From Flintibacter muris (GTDB lineage: Bacteria; Bacillota; Clostridia; Oscillospirales; Oscillospiraceae): DNA of 64,000 nucleotides. Position numbers and translations under genes: made by a program. A model generated the notes under the pieces. It was given only the letters and a program-made list of their open reading frames with translations. It did not search any database and had not been told where the DNA came from. The stretch is taken from contig NZ_CALPCP010000005.1 of NCBI RefSeq assembly GCF_943192995.1, positions 109,993-173,992 of the forward strand. The letters are read 5' to 3'. Shown here piece after piece: positions 8,784 through 17,197 of this stretch (positions within the stretch are counted from its first letter, which is position 1; every line of letters begins with the position of its first letter).

Positions 8784-9881
8784 TCGGAGATAGACCCCGT
8801 CCCGCTCCACCTTGTCCACTGACATCCCCATCAGCATGGCGAAGTCCTCAAGGGAGACCCAGTAGTAGTATTCCGCGCCGGTGTGGGTATCAGATATCTT
8901 GTGAAAATACTTCACTGGCAGCTTCCGGCCGTTTTTCCAAACGGTCAGGCTGTTCCGCCCCCGCCGCACCTGAAAGCGGTCTGCCCCGATCTGATAGGAC
9001 GTGGTCTGATCCTTCATGGAGATGGTATACTGGGCGTTGGGATAGAAGGCTTTGATAATTTCCCGCTGCAAATAGTCCTCCACCCCGCCGTTACAGGAAA
9101 TCTTGATCCCAAAGCCCACAGGCGCATAATATCTCCTGTTCTCCAGGCTGTAGATAAATCGAATGTCATAGTCGTTCGACACATAGGGCTCCCCGTTGAT
9201 GTACAGAGCCTGGATATACTTCTGGGGGATGGCGTCCAGCAGCTCCTGGGACAGCGCCACATCCTTCACCAGCCCCATGTCCACTGCCGCCTTGAAATTC
9301 AGATACAGCAGCTGGCGGGTGTGGGAATAATTCCAGTCCCCCTGCTTTTTGACACAGATACACTCCAGCTTTCCATAGAGGGTATAAAGCTTCAGCTCAA
9401 AGGGGAACCACCTCAGCTCTGTCCTGGGAATGTAGCCCTTCATCAGCTGGTACAGCTCCTCTAGGGCCCTGGCCCCCGCGTCGATCTCCTCCATGGCGGC
9501 AACACGGTTGGTCACGCCAATGCTGTACTTGCCTTCAACCGTCACCTGATATCGTTCCGCGATTTCTCCAATCTCTCTGGAAAAGCGCTGAAAAAGCTTT
9601 TCGCAGTAGTTATGGCTGTAGCCTGCGGACTTTCCGGCAAAGAAAAAGTTGCCTTCCTGATAGTTTTTAAAGGTAAAAACAATATCTCTGTATGAGACAG
9701 TATAATTTTTAAATTTATACCCCTTGGACCGCGTACCGGTTTTCACCTTCAGGACGGCCGCGCCGGGCAGAACCTGGTTGAGCCCGGCCTCCACCTCCCG
9801 TCTGGTCATCAGCCTTGCGGCGGTGGCCAGCATAAAAACACCCCGCGCAATATCCGTCAGCTTGACGCCGTTCCCGGCCAT
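8775..9881 (-). CDS. Hypothetical protein with stalk-like C-terminal domain
   Basis: About 368 residues, no recognised family. The N-terminal region is helical (LTDIARGVFMLATAARLMTRRE). The middle is rich in aromatic and basic residues. The last 60 residues (VWKNGRKLPVKYF ... WVSLEDFAMLMGMSVDKV ... YLRLP) resemble copper-amine-oxidase-N/stalk domains of secreted Firmicute proteins. No signal peptide is obvious, which is odd for such a domain. I chose the ATG at 9881 because GGAGGGGGAG lies just upstream of it. Confidence 0.6.
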   Translation of the reverse strand: MAGNGVKLTDIARGVFMLATAARLMTRREVEAGLNQVLPGAAVLKVKTGTRSKGYKFKNYTVSYRDIVFTFKNYQEGNFFFAGKSAGYSHNYCEKLFQRFSREIGEIAERYQVTVEGKYSIGVTNRVAAMEEIDAGARALEELYQLMKGYIPRTELRWFPFELKLYTLYGKLECICVKKQGDWNYSHTRQLLYLNFKAAVDMGLVKDVALSQELLDAIPQKYIQALYINGEPYVSNDYDIRFIYSLENRRYYAPVGFGIKISCNGGVEDYLQREIIKAFYPNAQYTISMKDQTTSYQIGADRFQVRRGRNSLTVWKNGRKLPVKYFHKISDTHTGAEYYYWVSLEDFAMLMGMSVDKVERDGVYLRLP

Positions 9882-9931
9882 ACCACTCTCCCCCTCCATG
9901 CAAACACTCTGATTATTTGGGAGAATTTAAG

Positions 9932-9961
9932 AAAAAGGAGCGGCAAAGCCGCTCCTTTTTT
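9932..9961 (-). terminator. Terminator after rplS
   Basis: GGAGCGGCAAAGCCGCTCC stem flanked by A and T runs, just past the rplS stop. It could work on both strands. Confidence 0.85.
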
Positions 9962-9963
9962 GA

Positions 9964-10305
9964 TTACAGCGCTTCCTTGACCTTGGCGGCCTTGCCCACG
10001 CGGTCGCGCAGGTAGTACAGCTTGGCGCGGCGCACCTTGCCCTTGCGGACAACCTCCACCTTCTCCACAGAGGGAGCATGGAGGGGGAACACCTTCTCCA
10101 CGCCGATACCGTAAGAAATGCGGCGGACAGTAAAGCTCTCCTCAATGCCGCCGTGCTTCTTGGCGATAACGGTGCCCTCGAAGACCTGGATACGCTCACG
10201 GTTACCCTCTTTTACCCGCAGGTGAACACGGACGGTGTCGCCAATGGACACCTTGGGGGGCTCGGCCTTTGTGTACTTTTCGGTAAATGCTTTCATCAGA
10301 TCCAT
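9964..10305 (-). CDS. rplS: 50S ribosomal protein L19
   Basis: 113 residues covering the whole family, with typical segments [24 protein letters not shown] and [21 protein letters not shown]19 sits at the 30S-50S interface. CAGGAGGAAAACAACC precedes the ATG. It is monocistronic here, with its own promoter and terminator, rather than within the usual rimM-trmD-rplS group. Confidence 0.97.
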   Translation of the reverse strand: MDLMKAFTEKYTKAEPPKVSIGDTVRVHLRVKEGNRERIQVFEGTVIAKKHGGIEESFTVRRISYGIGVEKVFPLHAPSVEKVEVVRKGKVRRAKLYYLRDRVGKAAKVKEAL

Positions 10306-10399
10306 GGTTGTTTTCCTCCTGTTGTATAGGCGTTCGTTCCGGCTGTTTTCTCCGCCTCGCAGAGGGCCGCAGAGGACCGCCCGTTATTCAGACTTGGGT

Positions 10400-10428
10400 A
10401 GTATATCACAGGAAGTCCCAGATTGCAA
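10400..10428 (-). promoter_or_regulatory. Sigma-A promoter for rplS
   Basis: Minus strand TTGCAA (10423-10428), 17-base spacer, TATACT (10400-10405). About 90 bases of leader follow before rplS. A GGCGGTCCTCTGCGGCC-type stem is possible in it, so an L19-type leader is conceivable but not shown. Confidence 0.65.
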
Positions 10429-10435
10429 GGTTTTT

Positions 10436-11233
10436 TTACACCGATTTATAAACTTCCTTGTGGACCGCCGACAGGCGCACCTCCACATCCCGGAACGTCT
10501 CAGACAGCCACCGGGCCCAGGGCCCGCATACCACATTCTCCGTGGGAAAGTGGCCGGCATCCAGCAGGTTCAGCCCCAGGGCCTTGGCCTCCAGGAACTG
10601 GTCGTATTTCACGTCGGCGGTGACGAAGGTGTCGCAGCCCTGGGCGATCACGTCCTTTATCATGGAGCCGCAGGCCCCGCCCCCTACCGCCACCTTCTGC
10701 ACCGGTTTTCCTCCGCTTACACAGCGGACACTGGCGGATCCCAGCTTCGCCTTCACAAAGGCGGCGTACTCCCTGGCGGACAGCCCCGGCTGGTGGACCG
10801 TTCCTGTGCGTCCAATGCCGTAGGGACGGCCCTGACCGTCCACCCCGGCCTGGTGAAGCTGGCCGATACCGGTCAGCTCCAGCGCTTCGGCCAGACAGTC
10901 GTTGACCCCTCCTTGCGCGGCGTCCAGGTTGGTGTGGGCACAGATGGCGGCGATCTTGTTCTCAATCAGCTCCAGCAGAATCTGTCCAGTGGGGGTTTCG
11001 TCGGTGATCCACTTCACCGGGTGGAAAATTACCGGGTGGTGGGCCACAATCAGCTGAGCTCCCCACTGGGCCGCCTCCTCCACTACCGCATGGGTGATGT
11101 CCAGAGACACCAGAATTTTTGTGACCTCCTGGTCCCTCCGGCCCACCAGGAAACCGGCGTTGTCAAAATCCTCCTGGAGCTCAAACGGGGCAAAAGCATC
11201 AATAAACTGGCAGACGCTCACTACTTTTGGCAT
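10436..11233 (-). CDS. Nif3-like dinuclear metal centre protein
   Basis: 265 residues. The NIF3/YqfO family is a conserved metal-binding fold of uncertain function, often named GTP cyclohydrolase I type 2 without good support. Metal-ligand motifs are IVAHHPVIFHP and CAHTNLDAAQGGVND. The start MPKVVSVCQF at 11233 is chosen by alignment with family N-termini. An upstream in-frame extension is Pro/Gly-rich shadow sequence. It overlaps trmK by 13 bases; the trmK-nif3 pair is common in Firmicutes. Confidence 0.9.
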   Translation of the reverse strand: MPKVVSVCQFIDAFAPFELQEDFDNAGFLVGRRDQEVTKILVSLDITHAVVEEAAQWGAQLIVAHHPVIFHPVKWITDETPTGQILLELIENKIAAICAHTNLDAAQGGVNDCLAEALELTGIGQLHQAGVDGQGRPYGIGRTGTVHQPGLSAREYAAFVKAKLGSASVRCVSGGKPVQKVAVGGGACGSMIKDVIAQGCDTFVTADVKYDQFLEAKALGLNLLDAGHFPTENVVCGPWARWLSETFRDVEVRLSAVHKEVYKSV

Positions 11234-11922
11234 ACTTCCCACTCCTCCTTCATTTTTATGAGGCCCTCGCGAACCTCCTCCAGCGCCCGGCGGCGGTGGA
11301 GGACCTCCTCTCCCCTGCCCTGGGCCATCCCCTCCAGGGCTCGTCCCGTCCGGGCAATCCACCGGTCCAGCCACTCCCCCCGCAGGGGATCGCCGCTGTT
11401 TTTTCCCGCCCACAGCTCCGCCGGGGACAGGGGGGGCATCTCCCCCGCTCGGACCAGCAGCGCGGTATAGAGGGTGTCCCCCTCCTTGGCCAGCCGCTCC
11501 TCTTGAATAGAAAAGCCGTTGGCCTGGAGCCAGCCCCGCAGCTCGGGCATGGAAGACATGGGCTGGAGGATCAGCGGTACGTCCTCCTCCCGTGTCCAGG
11601 GGGCGGCGGACAAAATAGAGGCGATAGTCTCTCCCCCCATGCCGGCTATGGCGGCGGCGTCCACCTCATCAGGACGGATGCCAGTCAGACCATCACACAG
11701 GCGGAAGGCCACCTTTCCTGTCAGGCCGTACTCCCGCACGGTGGCCCAGGCCCGGTCCAGAGGACCCCGGCGCAGGTCGGCGGCAATGGCCCAGGGGATT
11801 TTCCCCTTCAGAATCAAAGCGGCGGGGAGATAGGCGTGGTCGGTGCCTACGTCGGCCAGGCGGGCTCCGGCAGGCACCAGGTCCGCCGCCATCCGCAGTC
11901 GGGGCATCAGTTCAATCTTCAT
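11221..11922 (-). CDS. trmK: TrmK, tRNA (adenine-22-N1)-methyltransferase
   Basis: SAM-dependent enzyme that methylates A22 of tRNA. The start MKIELMPRLRMAADLV is typical and SAM motif I is LADVGTDHAYLP. Later segments AAIAGMGGETIASIL and LILQPMS are characteristic. 233 residues. The ATG overlaps the stop of the upstream flavoprotein gene by 4 bases (11919-11922), so the two are translationally coupled. Confidence 0.92.
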   Translation of the reverse strand: MKIELMPRLRMAADLVPAGARLADVGTDHAYLPAALILKGKIPWAIAADLRRGPLDRAWATVREYGLTGKVAFRLCDGLTGIRPDEVDAAAIAGMGGETIASILSAAPWTREEDVPLILQPMSSMPELRGWLQANGFSIQEERLAKEGDTLYTALLVRAGEMPPLSPAELWAGKNSGDPLRGEWLDRWIARTGRALEGMAQGRGEEVLHRRRALEEVREGLIKMKEEWEVCQK

Positions 11923-12509
11923 AGGTCCTCCAATCGGATGGTCATGTGCAGAGCTTGGGCAAAATCCCGGGCAGCCTGCTCCCGGTCCCGGTTCATAAAG
12001 GGAACAGTTCCCCGGTCCTGACGGCAGAGGATTCCCAAATACTCCAGGCTCCCATGGCGGCAGAAGCGCTTCAGCCCCTCCTCCCACAGGCCGGCTCCCT
12101 CCTCTGGAGGATATCCGCACGTTACAATGGCAGCCGCTCTCTGACAGCCTAACAAAGCCGGCCCCTTCTGCTTTCCGTAGTTCTTCTTACCGGCATAGAT
12201 GGCCCGGTCCAGCAGCGCCTTCATGGGCGCAGTACAGTACCAGGAATAGATCGGAGTCGCAAAAATCAGGGCGTCACAGTTTACCATAGACTGAAAAATT
12301 TCCTGGAAGTCGTCCTCCTGCACACAGCCCGGCCCATCCATACAGTCCTGGCAGACCTTGCACCCCAGGCATGGAGCAATTTTTTTGTCATAAAGCCAGA
12401 TGACCTCCGCCTCCACCCCCAAAACAGCGCACTCCTCCAGAAAGGGGGCCAGCAGGGCGGCGGTGTTGCCCTGCTTCCTGGGACTGCCCATAAGTACACA
12501 GAATTTCAT
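11919..12509 (-). CDS. NADPH-dependent FMN reductase / iron-sulfur flavoprotein-like
   Basis: 196 residues with a flavodoxin-like fold. The FMN phosphate loop is MGSPRKQGNTAALL near residues 8-21, and FATPIYSWYCTAPMKALLDRA is typical of the family. A cysteine cluster (CLGCKVCQDCMDGPGC, residues ~47-62) resembles that of Isf-type iron-sulfur flavoproteins and may hold a 4Fe-4S cluster. The redox partner is unknown. It heads the flavoprotein-trmK-nif3 run. Confidence 0.82.
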   Translation of the reverse strand: MKFCVLMGSPRKQGNTAALLAPFLEECAVLGVEAEVIWLYDKKIAPCLGCKVCQDCMDGPGCVQEDDFQEIFQSMVNCDALIFATPIYSWYCTAPMKALLDRAIYAGKKNYGKQKGPALLGCQRAAAIVTCGYPPEEGAGLWEEGLKRFCRHGSLEYLGILCRQDRGTVPFMNRDREQAARDFAQALHMTIRLEDL

Positions 12510-12574
12510 TGCTCCACCTCATAAGTTCGAACATTCGTGCTTATTCTAACACAAAAGTTTCCGTCTGTAAAGCG

Positions 12575-12606
12575 TAAAAATGAGGCAGGCCTATCCAGGC
12601 CTGCCT
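12575..12606 (-). terminator. Terminator after sipL
   Basis: AGGCAGGCCTATCCAGGCCTGCCT stem. On the minus strand it is followed by CATTTTTACG just past the sipL stop. Confidence 0.75.
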
Positions 12607-12613
12607 TTGGATT

Positions 12614-14131
12614 TCATCTTGTGCTGGGAATCAGGAGCATCCGGCCCATGGGCAGGATGTCCTCCTCCAGCTCGTTGGCCTGGAGGATCTGCTCCATAGT
12701 GGTGCCGTGGGCTTTGGCGATATCCCACAGTTCCTCGCCGGGGGCGGGCATCCGCAGGACTACGGAGGGCCGCTGACCCTCTCCGGCATTCCTGAGCTCT
12801 CCCAGCTGAGCGTTGGTCACCGCCGGTACAGCGGCGGTCTCGGTGGTCAGGCAGTGGAATTCCACGGTAAAGCGCACCTCCACCCCGCCGGCGGCGGGGG
12901 CGGCAAAGACCTCTCCGGGACAGGCGCAGCAGCAGGAGCACCTGGCTCCCTCAGGGCACTCCAGACGGCAAACCACCGGCAGAGACCGGCGGACGCATTG
13001 AACCAGCTCATTTTCGTCCAGATAGAGCACAGTGACGCAGGCCTCCACAGTAAGTACCAGTTCCTTCCCCTCCCGGCTCTGGCGCACCTGGCCCAGGACC
13101 AATCGGGCGTCCACAATGGAGCGAACCATCTCTCCCGTCTCCAGCAGCTCCCTGACGGCCTGGGGCCGCACTGACTGCTCCGTCAGGCGGCACAGCGGCT
13201 GGTTCTCCCGCTCCACCTCCATCAGATTGCTGGTGCTGTACAAATCCTGGAGAAGGGTCAACGGACGGCGGCAGTATACCTGCGCCTGGGCCAGCAGCTC
13301 CAGAGTGACCTCCAGCTCACGGCCGTCTCCCGGCAGTTGGTCGCACTGGAGGGAGGCCACCTCCACTTCCACCTGGCAGTCCCCCTCCTCCCCTGCGCCG
13401 GCCACCTCGATAATCTGGGAGAAGGGCATGGACTCGTGGGCAGCGGACAGCGTGCCTCCCGCCTCCTGCAGAAGGAAGTAGAGCTCCACCATCCCCTTAA
13501 AAATAAGTTTGGAGCCGATAAGCTTGCTCTCAGTACACACCGGCTGGGCCCGGACTGCCAGCAGCACGGGGGACTCCCCCGTCCCCTGAAGGCGCACCTG
13601 GTCAGAGAAGGTAAAAGGTTTTTCCTGTACAGCACACAGCTGGTAGTGTTCCCCTTGGAACTGGCGCTGACACAGCCCCTCCTCCTCGGCGCCGGTCACA
13701 CCGACGCAAATGGGCCGCTCCATCGGCTGACAGGCAGTGATGTCCACAGCCAGGTCCACCCGCAGCAGCACCTTTCGGGGATTCAGGGCCCTGGCCTCGG
13801 CACTGCGCAGCCGGGGACTGGCCAAAACTGTCCCCCGCTCAGTGAGACCAGGGGCCTCCGCCTGACAGGTGAAGGGCAGGCCCACCTCCATCCGCCGCAG
13901 TCCGCCGCCCCCCTCGGGCTGGTACAGGATGGAGGCCCGCACCATACCGGTGACCTGAGCCACCCCCTCCCGGGCCTGCTTGCCGCTGATGGTAGCCTGC
14001 CCGCAGACGTCCACAATGCGCAGGATATCAGGACAGGCGTCCGGGACTATGCTCTCCAGGGTCTCCTCCTGGCACAGGGTGACCTCTGCCACTGTGTCGT
14101 AATTGATGATGGTATCACGTTCAAATTCCAT
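12614..14131 (-). CDS. sipL: SipL-like spore envelope protein (SPOCS/DUF3794 + LysM)
   Basis: 505 residues. Repeated SPOCS (DUF3794) beta-domains fill residues ~1-440 (e.g. ILYQPEGGGG, VCTESKLIGSKLIFKGMVELYFL). A C-terminal LysM lies at ~458-502 (PGEELWDIAKAHGTTMEQIL). This is the architecture of clostridial SipL, which uses its LysM to bind SpoIVA and encase the forespore. A spoVM gene lies just upstream and a sigma-E-like promoter lies between them, which supports a spore-coat role. Its length matches C. difficile SipL. Confidence 0.82.
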   Translation of the reverse strand: MEFERDTIINYDTVAEVTLCQEETLESIVPDACPDILRIVDVCGQATISGKQAREGVAQVTGMVRASILYQPEGGGGLRRMEVGLPFTCQAEAPGLTERGTVLASPRLRSAEARALNPRKVLLRVDLAVDITACQPMERPICVGVTGAEEEGLCQRQFQGEHYQLCAVQEKPFTFSDQVRLQGTGESPVLLAVRAQPVCTESKLIGSKLIFKGMVELYFLLQEAGGTLSAAHESMPFSQIIEVAGAGEEGDCQVEVEVASLQCDQLPGDGRELEVTLELLAQAQVYCRRPLTLLQDLYSTSNLMEVERENQPLCRLTEQSVRPQAVRELLETGEMVRSIVDARLVLGQVRQSREGKELVLTVEACVTVLYLDENELVQCVRRSLPVVCRLECPEGARCSCCCACPGEVFAAPAAGGVEVRFTVEFHCLTTETAAVPAVTNAQLGELRNAGEGQRPSVVLRMPAPGEELWDIAKAHGTTMEQILQANELEEDILPMGRMLLIPSTR

Positions 14132-14174
14132 GGTGTCCTCTCCCTTGTCATAATGTCAGCCTGGCTTTGTTGAC

Positions 14175-14203
14175 ACTATATGTTCGGGAGTTCGTAAGTA
14201 TGA
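14175..14203 (-). promoter_or_regulatory. Possible sigma-E (sporulation) promoter for sipL
   Basis: Minus strand TCATACTT (14196-14203), 13-base spacer, CATATAGT (14175-14182). This resembles the sigma-E -35 and -10 consensus. It lies between spoVM and sipL, 44 bases before the sipL ATG. Confidence 0.45.
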
Positions 14204-14207
14204 CAGC

Positions 14208-14279
14208 TTATTTGACCTTAAAAATCCTGCGCAGCAGCCCCCGCAGGCACCGGGGGGAACGTACCACCACGATACCCAT
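14208..14279 (-). CDS. spoVM: SpoVM, stage V sporulation micro-protein (23 residues)
   Basis: A 23-codon ORF, ATG at 14279 to TAA at 14208, preceded by GGGAGGGGAGGCG. The product MGIVVVRSPRCLRGLLRRIF... matches clostridial SpoVM: V-V-V near the N-terminus, conserved Pro9, and an amphipathic basic helix after it. SpoVM marks the convex forespore membrane and recruits SpoIVA. It sits directly upstream of sipL, whose product also binds SpoIVA. Its shortness means automated gene calling could easily miss it. Confidence 0.82.
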   Translation of the reverse strand: MGIVVVRSPRCLRGLLRRIFKVK

Positions 14280-14354
14280 GAAAACGCCTCCCCTCCCTGT
14301 AGAATTTGCCGTTGACGGCTGTTTCATCCTATGTAGCTCTTGGGAAAGTGTTCC

Positions 14355-14382
14355 TTGCAAAATGGGAGAAATCTGTTATACT
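14355..14382 (+). promoter_or_regulatory. Promoter for the hendecad-repeat gene
   Basis: TTGCAA (14355-14360), 16-base spacer, TATACT (14377-14382), 33 bases before the ATG at 14416. Confidence 0.6.
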
Positions 14383-14415
14383 AAGAACAGTAAACAAGCA
14401 GAGGGGGATATCAGT

Positions 14416-14889
14416 ATGACGGATCAGGAATTGTTGCAGGCAATCCGAACAATTACACGAGAAGAACTCCAAGAATCCGAGAAACGCATGAAAGGCGAAA
14501 TTCAGGAATCTGAGAAACGCATGAAAGGCGAAATCCAGGAATCTGAGAAACGCATGAAAGGCGAAATCCAGGAATCTGAGAAATGTATGAGAGGCGAAAT
14601 TCAGGAATCTGAGAAACGCATGAGAGGCGAAATCCAGGAATCTGAGAAACGTATGAGAGGCGAAATCCAGGAATCTGAGAAACGTATGAGAGGCGAGATT
14701 CAGGAATCTCAAAAACAGATTTCGAAGGATGTAGCGATCCTTATGGACGCTGAATTTAGCCCGAAATTTAATCTCTTGGCAGAAGAACTTAGCATCATAA
14801 GGGAAAAGGTGGAAAATCTGGAAAAGAAGGTTGACGGCTTAGAGGACAAGGTGCTGGAACACGATTTCAGACTCAAAATTATCAAATAA
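14416..14889 (+). CDS. Coiled-coil protein with seven 11-residue repeats
   Basis: 157 residues. The ATG at 14416 follows AGAGGGGG. Residues ~19-95 hold seven perfect or near-perfect repeats of QESEKRM(K/R)GEI, then a degenerate eighth. An 11-residue period is the hendecad of right-handed or straight coiled coils. The C-terminal ~60 residues (LAEELSIIREKVENLEKKVDGLEDKVL) form a heptad coiled coil. No signal peptide or membrane segment is seen. Function unknown; it may be a structural or tethering protein. It has its own promoter and terminator. Confidence 0.78.
   Translation: MTDQELLQAIRTITREELQESEKRMKGEIQESEKRMKGEIQESEKRMKGEIQESEKCMRGEIQESEKRMRGEIQESEKRMRGEIQESEKRMRGEIQESQKQISKDVAILMDAEFSPKFNLLAEELSIIREKVENLEKKVDGLEDKVLEHDFRLKIIK
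14470..14700 (+). repeat. Seven tandem 33-bp repeats within the coiled-coil gene
   Basis: In-frame units of 33 bases, each starting at a CAG/CAA codon, repeat without spacers and with very few substitutions (AAA/AGA, CGC/CGT, one TGT). This points to recent copy-number change by slippage. Confidence 0.9.
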
Positions 14890-14894
14890 GCATG

Positions 14895-14922
14895 AAAAAG
14901 CCGCCCAGATGGGCGGCTTTTT
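14895..14922 (+). terminator. Bidirectional terminator
   Basis: AAAAAGCCGCCCAGATGGGCGGCTTTTT lies between the convergent coiled-coil and anti-sigma genes. Confidence 0.88.
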
Positions 14923-14953
14923 CATGTTATGATGCACTGTACTCCATTCCCTT

Positions 14954-15874
14954 TCAGGACTGGCTCCCGCTGCTGTCCTTTTCGCCGGGCAGAATCTCGA
15001 CATGCAAACCGTCCTTTGTCTCAGTCTCGATCATCTGGACATCATGGGTCTTCCCGTCATCCGGCTGGACGGTGGTGAACCACTCCCGGTCAAAGCCGCT
15101 CTCGTCCATAAACCGCTCCACGGCGGCGGGGTCGGCCTTGCCGGCATCCAGGGGCAGAGTGAACAGGGCATGGGGGCCCTCAAAGCCATTTACAAAGGAA
15201 ATCGTTCCGTCCTCCGCCATGGTAAAGGTGTCCCTGTCAGGTGCGGTGCCCTGATAGAAGGCCAGGTATACTGTGTGGTCCGCGAACACCTCCACGCTCC
15301 GGGTGTCCAGCAAGTAGTAGAGCACCCCGTCCTGTTCCAGGAGGGAGACGCCGGCACCCAGGGTCCAGTTGTTCACCGACCAGGGGGTGAAATCGGCCAC
15401 CAGCGGCGTGAAGGTGTAGTCTGTGAGCGGGAAATCCTCCCTGTTCAGCGGGGTCCCGTCCAGGCTCTCCAAAATCATCACCGCGTAGGTGCGGGCCTGA
15501 TCCGCCTGGCTGGTCCAGCTGGACAGGTTCTCCCCTGACACCAGCCCCGCCAGGGTGACGCAGAAGTTCTCCGTCTGTACCGACTGGTCCAGCCGGATGG
15601 CGTCCTCGCTCTCAAAAGCCTGGGCCAGCATGGGGTCCCTGTGCTGCTCCGCCACTTGGGCGGGACTGAGCCAGCGGGAGGCGGCGTAGGCGGAAACGGT
15701 AAACAGGGCCACCGCGGCGGCGATGGCAACGGCTCTGACAAGACCTCTCTTTTTCATAACAATACACTCCTTTTTTAATTGTGCCTGTTGGCGTACCAGC
15801 GCCTCCGTCCGCTTCTGGAAATCGGCGGAAAAAGGAAGGGTGTCCACAGCGCGGTGGTAATCGTCTCGGTTCAT
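14954..15874 (-). CDS. Putative membrane anti-sigma factor / DUF4179-like protein
   Basis: 306 residues. A short cytosolic N-terminus (MNRDDYHRAVDTLPFSADFQ) is followed by one membrane segment at ~45-65 (AVAIAAAVALFTVSAYA) and an extracytoplasmic domain. This architecture plus a 4-base overlap with the upstream ECF sigma gene suggests it regulates that sigma factor. No zinc-binding anti-sigma motif is visible, so the assignment is by context. A similar pair lies at 24392-26295. Confidence 0.68.
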   Translation of the reverse strand: MNRDDYHRAVDTLPFSADFQKRTEALVRQQAQLKKECIVMKKRGLVRAVAIAAAVALFTVSAYAASRWLSPAQVAEQHRDPMLAQAFESEDAIRLDQSVQTENFCVTLAGLVSGENLSSWTSQADQARTYAVMILESLDGTPLNREDFPLTDYTFTPLVADFTPWSVNNWTLGAGVSLLEQDGVLYYLLDTRSVEVFADHTVYLAFYQGTAPDRDTFTMAEDGTISFVNGFEGPHALFTLPLDAGKADPAAVERFMDESGFDREWFTTVQPDDGKTHDVQMIETETKDGLHVEILPGEKDSSGSQS

Positions 15875-16350
15875 TCGATCTCCTCCTTCAGCAGTTCCCG
15901 CAGCCGGTCCCGGCCGCGGGCCAGCCGGGTGCCCACCGTTGCGGCGGGCAGGCCCAGCAGCTTCCCAATCTCCTTGATGGAATATCCCTCGTAGTAGTAC
16001 AGGTGGATCACCGCTCCATACTTTTCCGGGAGGCTCTGTACCGCCTGGAGCAGGGCTGTCTCCGGTTCAGGGGCGGCCTGCTGGGCCGCCTCCTCCAGGG
16101 GAAGATTCCCCCGTTCTCTGCGGCGGCGGATGTCGCTGGCTCGGTGAAGGGTGGCGCGGATCAGCCACGCTTTCTCATGTCCGGCGTCCCGGAATGAGAC
16201 GGGAGCGGTCAGCAGCCGCAGGAACACCTCCTGCACCGCGTCCTCCGCGTCACTGACGGAGGGCAGACGGGTGCAGGCCAGGCGCAGCAGCATATCGCTG
16301 TACTCCCGCACAAGGCGGCATATGGTCTCTTCGGTACCGGTCGGGACCAT
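15871..16350 (-). CDS. ECF-type RNA polymerase sigma factor
   Basis: 159 residues. Region 2 contains SDAEDAVQEVFLRLL. Region 4 is SLPEKYGAVIHLYYYEGYSIKEIGKLLGLPAATVGTRLARGRDRL, a helix-turn-helix for the -35. The ATG at 16350 is preferred over an upstream TTG because GAAGGGAG is well spaced from it. It is coupled to the membrane protein gene by ATGA overlap. The inducing signal is unknown. Confidence 0.9.
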   Translation of the reverse strand: MVPTGTEETICRLVREYSDMLLRLACTRLPSVSDAEDAVQEVFLRLLTAPVSFRDAGHEKAWLIRATLHRASDIRRRRERGNLPLEEAAQQAAPEPETALLQAVQSLPEKYGAVIHLYYYEGYSIKEIGKLLGLPAATVGTRLARGRDRLRELLKEEIE

Positions 16351-17003
16351 GGTCCTCAACTCCCTTCACCCTTAACACGAAACACAGGAGGGAAATTTTT
16401 CATCCCGGTCAAATTTTTTACTGGAAATGGTTGATTATCTCAAAAAAACCTTGATTTACGGGCATACAAGCAGGATTTTAAGCTGAATTTACTACCAATT
16501 TACTACTTTTGAGGAAAAGAGCCTTGCTATATGCGGCTTTGCGGGCGCGTTTCTGCCGGGGACAGGGATTTATACTTCACTGCCAATGTGAACAGGGGGA
16601 ACGAAAAAAGCCGTCCATTGGTCTGCCTGAAAATTGGCAGGCTGTGGATGGCCTTTTTGCTTTTTGAACGCTGGAGAGTTCGAGTCATGCATATTCCCAA
16701 AAACCCCCAAATCCGGCGGATTTGCATCTCCGGCTCGTTATTTTTATTTTACGCTTCCTTATTTTGTAAATAACCTCATATTGTTCTGAACTTTCGCCGT
16801 TTTCTGCTTTTGGTCGCAAAAATCCCGCACCGAAGTGCGGGGTTTTTGCCTGCATCCTTTTTGTCAATGCAAGTTGGAGTAAGGGGGCAAAATCGATTTT
16901 TCGTTGAATCCTTTGCGGCACAATGATTCAGGAAGAAAGGCTGATGCCGGAGAGGGAAAAGCAATCACTTTGTTGTCTGCCGGTATTGACTTTTATCAGT
17001 CCT
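16351..17003. other. Gene-poor AT-rich stretch with hairpins
   Basis: About 650 bases, more AT-rich than its surroundings, without a credible gene. It holds a hairpin at 16606-16655 (GCCGTCCATTGGTCTGCC pairing with GGCAGGCTGTGGATGGC, then T5) and another at 16827-16850 (CCCGCACCGAAGTGCGGGG, then T5). Both look like terminators. It may be the remains of the element that carried the recombinases next door. Confidence 0.5.
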
Positions 17004-17165
17004 TTATGGATCTATTTTGCGTGCCTGATGGATTGTTTCAAACAGCTCCCTGCTGGTCTGCTCCTCCAACTCTGTACTGACCCGGCAGTAAGCAGCTACA
17101 CGAAGATGACGCAGTTCCATTGGACGATGGCCTTGCGCAGGAAGAATTTCAGTCACCTTTCGCAT
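17004..17165 (-). pseudogene. N-terminal fragment of a large serine recombinase
   Basis: An ATG at 17165 gives 53 residues. MRKVTEILPA ... LRVAAYCRVSTELEEQ is the start of a clostridial serine recombinase, with the catalytic serine in CRVST. The frame then diverges and stops at 17004, so the catalytic and DNA-binding domains are lost. Tandem recombinases with just this type of second-gene start are common on clostridial integrative elements. Confidence 0.75.
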
Positions 17166-17197
17166 TCGCACGACCTCCCGCAGTTTTCTTCATTATA

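Noticed and set aside
11234..11413. N-terminal extension of the Nif3-like protein
   Set aside because: The extra residues are Pro/Gly-rich and out of keeping with the family; they are the trmK gene read in another frame.
14470..14700. Regular short repeats that could suggest a CRISPR array
   Set aside because: Units are 33 bases, in frame, without spacers, and encode an 11-residue coiled-coil repeat.
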